64,000 bases of DNA, taken from contig JACTVC010000051.1 of the NCBI GenBank assembly GCA_018417955.1, forward strand, positions 1 to 64,000. Reading direction: 5' to 3'. The position numbers and the translations under genes were made by a program. This stretch comes from Laccaria trichodermophora. Its lineage: Eukaryota; Basidiomycota; Agaricomycetes; Agaricales; Hydnangiaceae. Positions 35,399 through 45,937 of this stretch are shown piece by piece. Position 1 is the first letter of the stretch, and each line of letters starts with the position of its first letter. The notes below the pieces were generated by a model that was not told the origin of the DNA, searched no databases, and saw only the letters and a program-made list of their open reading frames with translations.

Positions 35399-37154
35399 CT
35401 ACAGCAGGCTACGCCAACGCTTGCACGTAGAGACCCTACCTCCAGCATTCATCTTGCAGTCGTCATTGCAAAACCACCCTCCAGCAGGCCTTTCAATGAG
35501 ACCACGGCAACTCAAGTGATACTGTACTTATATCAGTTTTTATCCTGTATTTATTGCAATCAAGGGGGTCTTAGGATTAAAAAAATACCCAGGGTTGATT
35601 TTTTTTTGAAGTCCTTGGAGCTCGACCTACCTACCTATGTAATCAGGCACATACTCATATATGGTAATGTGACACCATCATCATGATTGCTTTGTCCCTC
35701 TACTTGTCCCAGATGCCTCACAGGCCTTGCAAACCCAATGAAACACAACCTAGGTGATACTAAAATGTAGGTGAGTGATATAAAACCTTTTTCATATGGA
35801 AGATAGGATAGCCTTACCCATTGCATCTCACAGCCAAGCTTCTTACATCATGTGAGTGCCTGTCCAGCTAAGTTTGAATGATACTCATGCTGTTAATTCT
35901 CCAATTCCATGTCATCAGTGATGATACTTTACAAGTCTGCCCCACTGGAGCATCTCCCCATTTTCATCTCCTGCTCCCTTGTGAACTCTGAAGTACCAGA
36001 TAAGATTAAAGAAATATTATATAAAGCTTGAATATCATTAAATTTGGACTGATCTCCATGTTCTGGAGTATATTGGCACTGCAAACCTGCAAGGTATGGC
36101 CTTTCAGGCCTGTTTTGAGATCATTTTGTAGAGGGTTCCAAGAATTTTTTTTCTGGGCCTGTGGCTGACCTACTTACCTAACCCCTGGTCAGACTTTGGA
36201 ATCCTAAGACCCCCTTGATCGCAATGAAAGCACTCACCACAAGGTTACATGCATTACAACAAAGCAAATCTCGCTCCTCAATCACTGTCTCACATCCATC
36301 ATCTGCACAAATACGATTGTCCATAATTTCCTGTACAACTGTGGTCAGATTACATTTACGACAAGGTCATCTGCCTGGTAGTTGTGAAGTTTCTTTTTCT
36401 TTTGAAAAAGTGAGTTAGATTAGTTCAACAATGAAGTGGAGACATACCGTTGAGCTCCTCGGCATTTTCTGGTGCTTCTATAACACCCTCATCAACCTGG
36501 TCATCACCGGAATCTTCCGACTTGCTCTCTGTGGCAGAAAGGTTGTTGACAGTGCTGTCATCCAACTCATCATCAACAGCACTGTCATTCAACTCATTAT
36601 CAAGGTCCCTATTTCAGTCGAATATGAGTAAAGATAAATCAACTTGAGGGGATACATACCACAATGCAAACCGTGAACTGTGCAAGTCTGAGACAGCCAA
36701 TATTGGATCATTTGACTTTGCTGAAGCCCTCATATGTGTGCATGCAAGAAAAACAGCCTGCATTAGAGTTTTTTTGTCAGGACTGATGCACCATATCAGC
36801 TTGTAAAGATTGGGGTTGGCAAATGGATATCATTCTGCAAGGCCTTGAAGTTGTATTTCCAAATGGCAGGAAAATCCTTAGATATGGTGGTGGCTACGAT
36901 GAGAGTCCTGGGGGAAAAAAAATTGAGACATGAAGTAAATGTGTATGGACTCACCTGTATGCCAAAGCATAGCACAAAATCCACTTGCAGACCATTGTCA
37001 TTATGAAAGCTAGCACAACTTTGACATCTAGTGAGAGGAGGAGGAGGGCCAAAGTGCTCAGGCTCAAGTGCTCACGATGGAGCTCAAGCGATGATGGCAG
37101 TGTGAACAATTTGTTGAACCGGGCTGACTCAACCATTGATGTCAGATCCACCAA
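35399..37154 (-). pseudogene. PHD-finger protein gene, split by a MITE in an intron
   Basis: PHD fingers read histone tails in chromatin. The last exon (35399-35521) reads YHLSCRGLIERPAGGWFCND and ends at a stop. The preceding exon (36238 to about 36375) carries CRKCN, then ICADDGCE and DLLCCNAC. Together the ligands fit C-x4-C-x11-C-x2-C-x5-H-x2-C-x13-C-x3-C, a PHD-like C4HC3 series. The intron (35522-36237, GTGAGT..CAG) holds a 657-bp MITE. Upstream lies an acidic exon (36450-36610, with AVDDELDDSTVNNLSATESK), then exons around 36.7 and 36.9-37.15 kb (SKDFPAIWKYNFKAL) that I do not recognise. An in-frame TGA at 36367-36369, near the 5' end of the Cys exon, suggests decay unless the splice site differs. 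The domain call is good; exon structure is partly inferred. Confidence 0.55.
35561..36217. mobile_element. 657-bp MITE in the PHD intron
   Basis: The terminal inverted repeats are CAAGGGGGTCTTAGGATT at 35561 and its reverse complement ending at 36217. The similarity extends outward by ATTGC on both sides. The target duplication is ambiguous (AT, or part of the extended ends). There is no transposase frame. It begins about 20 bp inside the intron donor, leaving the donor and acceptor intact. Confidence 0.7.
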
Positions 37155-37929
37155 ACATGGACAAAATATGAAGCCAATGGCTCTCTGTGCCTTGCCTGTG
37201 CCCTTACTTGGTCCCTATGCTTATAGGAATTAGGTGGAATGAGATAAAACTTCTGGAGGTCTAATAAAGTGAAATACTGAACATTTTTTTTAATTTGCTT
37301 AAGCACTCATCCTACCACCCCCCCTCCCTACCCCATATGTCGGCAATTGCTGGTGTGTACCCCTTGGAAGCTGCCCTCAATAGAATTAATTATTTTTATC
37401 CCCTACTACCCCTGCTACCCTTGCACCACAAAACGATGCCCACCATGCAACCATCATGGCCCTCCCCATGCAAATCTAAGCAGACGTCCTCCCACGAGAT
37501 GTCATCGACGCTGTGCGCTCCCTCTGGCCTGACCCCGGCATCAAAGAAGCCATGGTCATTCCCAAGCCATGTGTTGTTCCTGGGAGTTCCAGCTGAACAA
37601 TTTAGCAGTGTACTACTTCAACTTGATTGACCATATGGCAGCTACAAATTACATCCCTACCAACCAGGATATCTTACAGAGCAGGATGAAGACAACAGGA
37701 ATTATGGAGACGATGTTTGAAGTGGGGGAATTGACATACAAGTTGTTTGATGTGGGTGGACAGAGGAGTGAGAGGAAGAAGTGGATACATTGTTTTGAGA
37801 ATGTGACGGTGTTGATGTTTTTGGTTAGTTTGAGTGAGTATGATCAGATGTTGTATGAGGATGAGAGTGTGGTATGTTTTCCCTTCCCTCTTCTTATTTC
37901 TCTTCTTGCTGCGAGGTCTTTACCTTCCC

Positions 37930-38225
37930 CAGTATAATCCATATGGAAACCATGTGGAATCCATGGAATCCATGAAGAATTCCATATGGAATCCATGGAA
38001 TCAATGTTGGCTGAGGACACAGCCAGTTTCTGATTCCATGGACATCATGGATTCCATATGGAATGATGCTGGAATGGTCATGGAATGATTAATTCCATAT
38101 GGACTCCAACACCATTCCATATGGATTCCATCAGATTCCATATGGAATGCAGGCATATCCACATGGATTCCATGGAGCAGTCCATATGGATTCCATGGAA
38201 GGAATTAATGACCATTACACCATTA
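37930..38225. repeat. Palindromic TCCATATGGA/TCCATGGA minisatellite
   Basis: TCCATATGGA and ATTCCATGGA recur about a dozen times in both orientations inside the enlarged G-alpha intron. The core is its own reverse complement, so single strands can fold extensively. Related GGATTCCAT arrays occur at 39500-39800 and 61980-62270. Confidence 0.75.
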
Positions 38226-38269
38226 GAATACAGTGTCCTTACTATAAGTAAGTAAAATAAATTTTTTTA

Positions 38270-38338
38270 CATCTCGAGGAATTGAACTCTCGACCTCGTG
38301 AATGTAAGCAGCGCTCAAGCCAACTGAGCCATAAAGGC
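38270..38338 (-). repeat. tRNA-like relic or SINE head
   Basis: On the minus strand, GCCTTTATGGCTCAGTTGGC gives a perfect A box (TGGCTCAGTTGG) and GAGTTCAATTCC a near-consensus B box, 35 bp apart as in a tRNA. The acceptor ends do not pair and an A-rich tail follows (ATGTAAAAAAATT). It is probably a tRNA-derived SINE or pseudogene within the G-alpha intron. Confidence 0.5.
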
Positions 38339-38689
38339 ATTATTACATGATAAACTAAAGGTATGTATATACCGCTTTTGGGCACGTGCCGCGTCAAACG
38401 TGACAGCTGTGGCTGAAGCGTTGCCACGTCGTTCCTTCCTTCCTACCACCACCATCACCATCCACCACCACCGTTCCAAACCACGACCGCCCGCGACATC
38501 GACAACGACAACGACAACGCTGACGCTGACGACGCGTGACGAGGGCCCAGCCCAGGTAAGTGGGAACAACCACCCCACCCACTCTCCTTTTTAACACAAA
38601 CCACAGGTGCCACGTCCCGACGTGGCAACGAGACGGCGAACGACGACATCGGTCGTCGTTCGCCGTATCTGCTCGGCCACGACGACCCA

Positions 38690-39090
38690 CCACCACACCA
38701 CACCAACGTCAACGAGCGCCCACCACCACGAGCGCCCACCGACGAAAAACGAGCGCCCACCAACGTCAACGACCCCACACCAACGATGACCAGCGCCCAC
38801 GAAAACGACCGCCCACGGACGTCCAGTGACCGCAAGCGACGTCCCCGCCCACGAAAACGATGTCCACCGCCCATGAACGACGCCCACCGCCAACGATGTC
38901 ACCCGCCCATGAACAACGGCCACCACCAACGACGTCCAACGCCCACGAAGACGACGTCCGCCGCCCACCGCCCACGAACAACGTCCGCCGCCCACGAAAC
39001 AACGTCCGCCACCCACCGAAAACGTCCACCGCCCATGAAACAACGTCCCCCGCCCACCGAAAATGTCCGCCGCCCATCCATGAACACAGT
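38690..39090. repeat. ACGTCCRCCGCCCA minisatellite
   Basis: This GC-rich array repeats cores of ACGTCCGCCGCCCACGAA and ACGCCCACCGCCAACG with variable spacers. Long open frames on both strands (for example Arg/Pro/His-rich on plus, Gly/Arg/Trp-rich on minus) are by-products of a period near a multiple of three. The array is flanked by similar GACGAG..CCCAGGT strings at 38537 and 39092. Confidence 0.65.
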
Positions 39091-39099
39091 GACGAGCCC

Positions 39100-39345
39100 A
39101 GGTGAGCCCCCCCCCTCCCTCCATCATTATTCCACATCACACCCTCCCCCATTGCTCTCCCTCCTCCAATTGCTCCCCCACTCTCCACCTTTCCTTCCCC
39201 CTCCATAACTCCCCACCTCCATCATTCTCCACCCCTCCCCTCCCTCCTCATTCTCCACAACTCCCTCTCTCCACAACTCCCACTCCCCTCCATCACTTCC
39301 CCCTCCCTTGATCACTCTACATCTATACCTCTCCCTCCCCCTCCC
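39100..39345. repeat. Pyrimidine-rich low-complexity tract
   Basis: An almost pure C/T plus-strand tract (TCCCTCC, CTCCACAACTCC repeats), still inside the G-alpha intron. There is no gene. Confidence 0.7.
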
Positions 39346-39489
39346 TTTAATATTATATGTAGTAAAATAAAATTATGTAGTCTTATTCAATACACCTTAA
39401 TTTTCTTCATTTATTAGTGTTTAAGTTGGAACTTTACAGATTAAGTCTGGACTTGTGATTCTATGATAATAATTGTGGAATTGGGACTT

Positions 39490-39810
39490 ATTCCATCTAA
39501 ATTCTGTATGGAAAAAGTATGGATTCCATCTAAAAAAGTATGGATTCCATCTGAAAGAAGTATGGAGTCCATCAGCTATTCCATGGAATCCATCTCCAGA
39601 AAGTATGGAGTCCATCAGCCACTCCATGGAATCCATCCCCAGAAAGTATGGAGTCCATCAGCCATTCCATGGAATCCATCCCCAGAAAGTATGGAGTCCA
39701 TCAGCCATTCCATGGAATCCATCCCCAGAAAGTATGGGGTCCATCAGCCACTCCATGGAATCCATCTGGAATTCCTGGAATCCACCCCCCTTCCATGGAT
39801 TCCATATGGA
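39490..39810. repeat. GTATGGAGTCCATCAGCC minisatellite
   Basis: Repeats of about 54 bp combine CCCAGAAAGTATGGAGTCCA with TCAGCCATTCCATGGAATCC. The array ends at CCAGGGAGGGTAAAGTA. An inverted relative with the same end motif (TACTTTACCCTCCC) is at 61970-62270, so this is a mobile or spreading repeat family rather than a one-off expansion. Confidence 0.7.
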
Positions 39811-40751
39811 TTAAGCCAGGGAGGGTAAAGTACAGCTTGCTGCTCACACACCAATTTTTTTTTGTTTGACAGAATCGTATGCAAGAAGCACTAACCCTCT
39901 TTGACTTGATATGCAACTCCAGATGGTTCGTCGAAACTTCAATTGTACATTCCCCTCTCCTTCTCCCCTCCCTCCTCCCACACTAACACCTTTGAAGATC
40001 CTATTCCTCAACAAAATTGATTTCTTCACTGACAAACTCCCCCACTCACCATTGGGTGATTACTTCCCAGACTATACAGGTGGTGACAACTATGATGCAG
40101 CATGCAACTACCTCTTGCACTGCTTTATTTCCCTCAACCAGAGTGCGGCTGCAAAGCAGATTTATGTGCATTATACGTGTGCTACAGATACACAGCAGAT
40201 CAAGTGTATGTCCCCCCCTTTTGAGTGTTTTAAGGAAGACCTTATATACTACAAAATGCAAATACTAGAATATACTACAAGATACTAGGTGTCTGAGAAA
40301 TCACCTTGGTGATGTCCTTCAGCTTAGTAATTGAGTATTCTTGATCTATCTATGAAGTCCTTGAGATGTGTGGAATACTTGACCATATTCCAGATGTTAT
40401 TCCAACAACCTGTACCTGAGGATGCTCCAGGGTACCCTGATGCCCTGATTTCCATGACAACCTCTGGGTATCCAGGGTCTACACTAGATACCCTCAGAGA
40501 AGAAATGATTTTCCTGATGCAGGCTTGCCAGATGGTGGAGGTGGAAGGGAGTGGGAAACATGGTTCTGGAGATGAGAGTCATGTGTAGAAGATGCTGTAA
40601 CCCTGGAATGGGAACACACAAAATATACATGTTGTGGTTTCAAGTAGAGTTGATTTGTTAAGAAGTACCAACAAAGAAAATGACAAACAAATGTAAATAC
40701 AATGTAACTGTTATACAAGAAGTAGGTAAGTGATACTATGCTGCCACAACC

Positions 40752-42889
40752 CTATTTTGCTAATGCAGGAGTTTTCAGCTGCAGCTGTGCAGCTTCCTCA
40801 TATTTTCCCTGCTTTGAATAAGTTGCTGCAAGATTACTCATGCTGACCAATGTAGCTGGATGTTCTGGCCCCAGTAACTTTTTATGCAGATCCAGGCTTT
40901 TCAGCTGCAGCTCCCCAGCCTCCTCATATTTTCCTTGATTTGAATATGTCAATGCAAGATTATTCATGCTGGTCAAGGTATTTGGATGTTCTGGCCCCTG
41001 CTTTTTTATTCTCATTTCTACAATTTTATATTGAAAATACTCTGCATCTTTCCACATTCCATTTTGATCCAAAACATAACTAAACTTGAAATATTCAATA
41101 TCATTGAACACTCTTTCAAAGCCATTTTCCTCCTGTGACTGATAAATGGCTTTGATGTGTGGCACAAGAAGCCTGTTGAATGCCATGTTTTCAGTCGTCA
41201 TTTCATCTGTGATACAGTTTACAATGATCAATTTTGACACTTGGATCATGCACTTCTTTTGAGATACTGACATTCTATCTCTACTCCATTGATGCACCAA
41301 TGGATGAATGGCATAAATTCCTAGAGAGGTTGATCGCTGCTTGATCAAAGAGAATGACATAAGAACCCTAATTCCTTCATGAAAGAATAATTGATTCCAA
41401 GACTGATTCTTTTCAAGCTGAAGCAATTCACTGATGCAGCTTTTAACTTTTCGTTCCAGTCTACTATGCTGTCTTTTGGAGAAACCCATAGCAGCTTTTT
41501 CAAACACAGCCTCAATTATATTCTCATGATGTAGAAATGCAGCAGTTTCCAGAATAAGAAGAGCAGCCTGAGCAGCTGCTCTACCATCTCCACCAGATTT
41601 CTTCCTTGCCCTTGATTCAATCTCATTGAATGACAAATCCCATGTTTCATAGACTGTTCGATTGTACTGAGATGCACCCCTGAATGAAGGGTGGTTCATA
41701 AGCCTGTTCCTGTGTTGAGAGAGATGCTCAAGATAATTATCAATACTGCAGAGACCAGCTTCAATGGAAGCTCCTGCTTGATCAACAGCTAGAGGTAAGC
41801 AGCAGAGCTCATTTACAACTTGTTGAGCTGTGCTGTAGACATCCTCAGAACACCCAGTTAGATGGCTGGCCTTCAGCAAAAGTGATATGGCCTCCTTTTC
41901 AGCCATCTGATTAACTTCAAGAGAATTTTCATAAGATGTAACCTGCCCAAGAGATCGATTTCTGCTAGTAACCAGAATACTGCCCTGAGAACCAGATGGG
42001 ATAAATTTTTCTACTACTTCAGGTGCACCATCAGCATTGTCAAACACAAGCAGCCATTCACTCTGCAGAGATCCAATCCAGAGAAGAGCAGACTGAGAGG
42101 ACATAGAAATACCAGCAGCTTTAGTATCAGAATGAGAACAAAGACCCTTTAAACCAAGAGCAATAGTATCTTCAGAAGATGCATCAATCCAGAAAACATG
42201 AGAGAATCTAGATGCACTTGTCAGAAGATCAGAAATATTGTATATGAGGAGACTTGCCTTTCAGCCATCTTTTCAACAAACTTCAGACAAATCTGTGTCT
42301 TGCCAATACCCCCCATACCATACAACAAAAAAGACTTCCTGCTTCTATCTACATGATCTTGAGGTGAAAAGTGATCCATCAGCCTCTTGAGAACATCCTC
42401 ACGGCCTGTAAATAAGGCACTTGAATTTGGCCCTTGGGGAACCAAGGGTAAATCATCTTGACCCCCACTGGCATGTTCATGAACCTCAATCTTGTAAGTC
42501 TGATCAATATCTCAAACAATCAAAGCTGTTGTCACAGTACTCACATTTTGGGCCACATAGAGTGTTGTATCTCTCATGTTAATGTTGCGAGCTCCCTGCA
42601 TTACATTCTGGGATTCCCAAAGACAAAGGATATGAGTCAAGGAATTTATTAAAGCATTATTAACACACACGAGAGACGTTCCCTCCCCCGTAACCTCTGG
42701 CACCCTTGTAAATGTCGACCTAAATCTCGTCAGCATGCTATTTGTGAGTGTGGGCGTCACGAACTCCAACCTCGAACCGCTAGGGCGTGGGCCTTCATTA
42801 CGTGGGCGGTCTGCGCCCATGCACCGGTCATGCATTCCATTGAACTTTCTTTTCAAACGATTTTCACAAGGGCGATTAGAATCAGACAT
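40752..42889 (-). CDS. STAND NB-ARC/TPR gene 2 (two TPRs)
   Basis: This paralogue of the gene at 21180-24190 has the same architecture, inferred to be a cytosolic NLR-type receptor. Exon 1 (from 42889, MSDSNRPCENRLKRKFNG) is open through the 10-bp segment missing from gene 1. A small exon follows (ARNINMRDTTLYVAQN), then the P-loop exon ending about 42258 (GMGGIGKTQICLKF), and the last exon with WLLVFDNADG, ILVTSRNRS and CCLPLAVDQAGA. The sensor has only two 42-residue TPRs (PEHPNTLTSMNNLA and PEHPATLVSMSNLA) against nine in gene 1. The rest of the last exon aligns without large gaps, and the stop is one codon later. No inactivating change was seen. Introns are inferred from GT..AG sites. Confidence 0.75.
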
Positions 42890-42999
42890 CGTGGTTCAGA
42901 AGAGAGTTGTTGATGCTGTGCGGCGTCAATTTTCCGGATGGGTAACGGATGATTTCACAGAGTCAGCTGACGTTCCTCGACGATGTTGACGCGCTCGGG

Positions 43000-43747
43000 T
43001 AGGCTCGTCCCCAGCCAGCTTTTCGATTACATAATTGACTCGCGTGACTCCTCAATTCGAAAAGCCGGCTGGTCACTCTTGTCACCATTTTGAGGGGGCG
43101 AAAATCTCCCTGCCATTTCAGAGGAGGTCACTTTGTTAAAAAAAGTGTGTAATGATGAAAAAAAGTGCTCGAGAAGGGTATTAAAAAAATGAATTTTGAG
43201 AGGCATAGAGTAAATTAGAGTATGTAAGGTTTTGTGAAATTTTTCGAGGTAACTCCGTCGTCGTCGTCGATGGGTCCGTGCACGCAACCTCAGTCCAAGT
43301 CCTTATCGCTATCTCCTTCTTCATCGCTATCTCAATCCATCCCAGAGTTATCCAGTACCATCTTCAAGGCCACGAGGATGGAATGAGAAGGTTGGAAAGG
43401 AAGGGGCGGAAGCGTGCAGGACATCAGAGCTATGTGCACAGACCTCACAACGTCGAAGTCAACAAATTCATTCTTTTTGGCAAAAAAGTTGTATACTCTT
43501 TTTTGTTCTACTCATTGTAAAAATCAACTTTCGTATACTAACTTTGGGGTGTTTTTTTGGGAAATTGAAGCCTTTTTTGTTCAAGTCATCCCGTCTGGTT
43601 TGGCGGGGAAATCGACTCTCCGCCAAAAGGGCGACAAGAGTTTCCAGTCCGCTCGCAAGCTCGCCCCTTTCTTGTCATGTGCCTCGTAAGTAACGCGTAA
43701 CGTTATTGTGACATAGAGCTTGCGAGCGTGACTGGCTTGCGAGTCTA
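43000..43747. mobile_element. 748-bp TIR element with 9-bp target duplication
   Basis: GCGCTCGGG flanks both sides (42991-42999, 43748-43756). Block 1 has the single empty site GTGCTTGGG at about 24292. The ends TAGGCTCG and CGAGTCTA are inverted. Further in, a segment around 43080-43140 is a diverged inverted copy of 43590-43655 (GACAAGAGT core). No transposase is seen; the short ORFs are not gene-like. Confidence 0.75.
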
Positions 43748-43759
43748 GCGCTCGGGCGA

Positions 43760-45450
43760 CGGGTTGCTCAACGTTTGTTTTCGTCGTTCTCTTTTTCTAT
43801 TTGAAGTCGCGCATATAACCACCTCCAATGTTCCCCTCGCCACCTGCCTCGTTTTATTAATGCTCAGACTATTGATATTGTGTGCATATAGTCACCTCCG
43901 AAGTTCCCCAACCCACGTTCAGGCGGCTCCCTCATTCTTTCTTTCCGTTTTGCAACGAGGAGAATCGTTATCGTAGGATCGGGACCATAACCTGCATTGC
44001 GGGAATTCGCGGCTGACGCTTCACATGTATACATACATACATTGTCTCAAAAGGCGGCCTGCGTTCAGCACGCGAGAAAGTTCAATGGCGCGTCTGGAGA
44101 TGCCAACTGGAGTGTATAGACTGGGGTTAGCTTGAATGCTTGGCTTACGGTGCGTACAGGCATTGCATTTGCATCTATCACGGACAGCCCCTTAGGCTCT
44201 CCCCTCACGCCTAGGGCATCTGCAGAAGATCTCGACACACCGATCTCTGCAACTTTTCAGCGACTTCCTCTCACCGTTTCTTGCACTCGACGACGGTAAA
44301 ACCTATGCCCTTGCAAGTGGGCGTGACGACTAATCGAAGGGGTGTCGATTAGCGTCGAGGATTTCAAGGAAGGTGGTCGCGATGTGGGGTGTGCGGGGCA
44401 GAACGTAGGGCGGATGTGGCAGTTCACTAAATCCAAGGCGATGGACAACATCGGTGCAGACGAAGTTTCCACAGAGAACAGTGGTGTCCTCACTCCCAAC
44501 CGCCCCGTTGAACAATCAACTTGACACCGCTTAAAATGGTTCGCCTAAGTGAGCGAATACTGGCCCCAAACTAGCTACCCTCTCGGACGAAGAGATGCTC
44601 GAGCTGACGTCGGACAAGCTTTTAAACCCACCACCCATTCCCACCTTCTCGCCCACTCCCAAACTCAGGCGAATCATCCTGCTGGGTTCTGGCATCCTGC
44701 TCACCCTCCTCACGCATCAAATACTCACTATCCACATGGACTTCGTGTTGGCGGACAGGCTCGTTTCGCAGGGCGTGCTAGATCCCATGTCCAGCAATGC
44801 AGAACTCATCACGGAGAAGTTCCACGGGAATACAGATAAAAACCAGGAAGAATATGAAGCATCTCGCCGCGGAAGACGCGCGGAAGGGGTTGTGCGTCGT
44901 TCGCGTATGTTCTTTCTCTCCGAGCATTTGTCTTTTCACGAACTTACTGTCACTTTGAAGTTAAAAAAAGGCAATCCCTCTCCATACGACCACTCCTCTG
45001 AAGAGGCACATTTCTTTCGTGCGTGAGGCCCTTCTTCGTTTCACGTATCGCCTCCGCCTTGGCCGGGCCAACGTTCAGTTGTATCCCGCTCACGCGCCGC
45101 GGTGTAGCCGAGAGCGTGGTTGTGTGCACTTGGTGTGCGGAGGGAGGTACAGATGCCGGAGTACGAAAGGGGCATGACATTGGTTATTTTGATGGGTGTT
45201 GCGAGGTTGCAGGGGGTTGTCGATGCGCTTTTGGGTTTTTCTTCGTGACTGAGCTATGTCCGAGACATCTACGTCTTCTTCTACCACGACTACCACAGCA
45301 CCACCATACACCCAACTTGCTATCCCAATCGCCATAATTGAACACGCGTGAATGCCCGATTAACACGTCACAACTCGAGCCCGGACCAGAACTGGAACCG
45401 TAACCGTTCGGTTCTGCCACCAGTAGACTTTGAGAACACACTTAGTACGA
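43760..45450 (+). other. Repeated locus, copy iv (unknown ORF family)
   Basis: It has the same leader as the other copies, then SISVEDF near 44345, EEMLELTSDKLLNPPPIPTF at about 44595-44660 and LADRLVSQGVLDPMSSNAEL at 44740-44810, spread over frames. It is diverged and broken, with no known domain. Confidence 0.4.
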
Positions 45451-45937
45451 TGAGCCAAAGCCTTTTGCAGGTGAGGGCCTAGAGAGTTTCGAATGTCTAG
45501 CTACATAGCCAAAAGGGGTACTCAAAGTAGTAATGGGCCGAAATTTACAATAGCCACCCATCTTTTAGTAGCTCTTGGGCACTCGGATGCAACTTCGGAT
45601 CTAATATCAAACATCTGCGTAAGAATGCAGCAGTGCCTAAAATCTCGCTCTCGTCAACAACTTTGAGTTCCCGTAAAGGGACTTCGAGGGTGGATGTTTC
45701 GAATTCGCTGGTTGTGTGAAGAAGCGTGCGTAAGTTAAGAAATTAATGAATCGTCGAGGATAGTATGATTAGATGAGGTTACACTCACCTTTCTCATTAA
45801 AATATTTGTCCCGATCCTCGCAATCTTTGAGGAATTCAAGTGGGAACGGCCCTAAAACCTCTACCATAAACTGCAAATGGAGTTTATGCGATTAATCATA
45901 AACGTCCTGGCCGAAAAGGGGCAAATTGGTGAGAAGT

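Larger units (their letters stand above)
37430..40210 (+). pseudogene. Truncated heterotrimeric G-protein alpha subunit gene
   Basis: Conserved G-alpha segments are [19 protein letters not shown] (helical domain, about 37490-37550, after an in-frame TAA at 37477), [12 protein letters not shown], the switch I Arg in RMKTTGI, the G3 box [15 protein letters not shown], and [11 protein letters not shown] ending near 37870. After a 2-kb interval the gene resumes at 39882 with RMQEALTLFDLICNSRWF, then the G4 box FLNKIDFF, YFPDYTGG and the G5 box TCATDTQQIK ending near 40207. The P-loop exon (GxGESGKS) and the final C-terminal exon are absent. A further frame change lies near 37565. The 2-kb gap has GTATGT..ACAG ends, so it is one expanded intron. 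Too many parts are missing for function. Confidence 0.8.

Noticed and set aside
38590..39208. Long Arg/Pro-rich and Gly/Trp-rich ORFs on opposite strands
   Set aside because: They arise from a GC-rich minisatellite open in several frames at once, inside a G-alpha intron.
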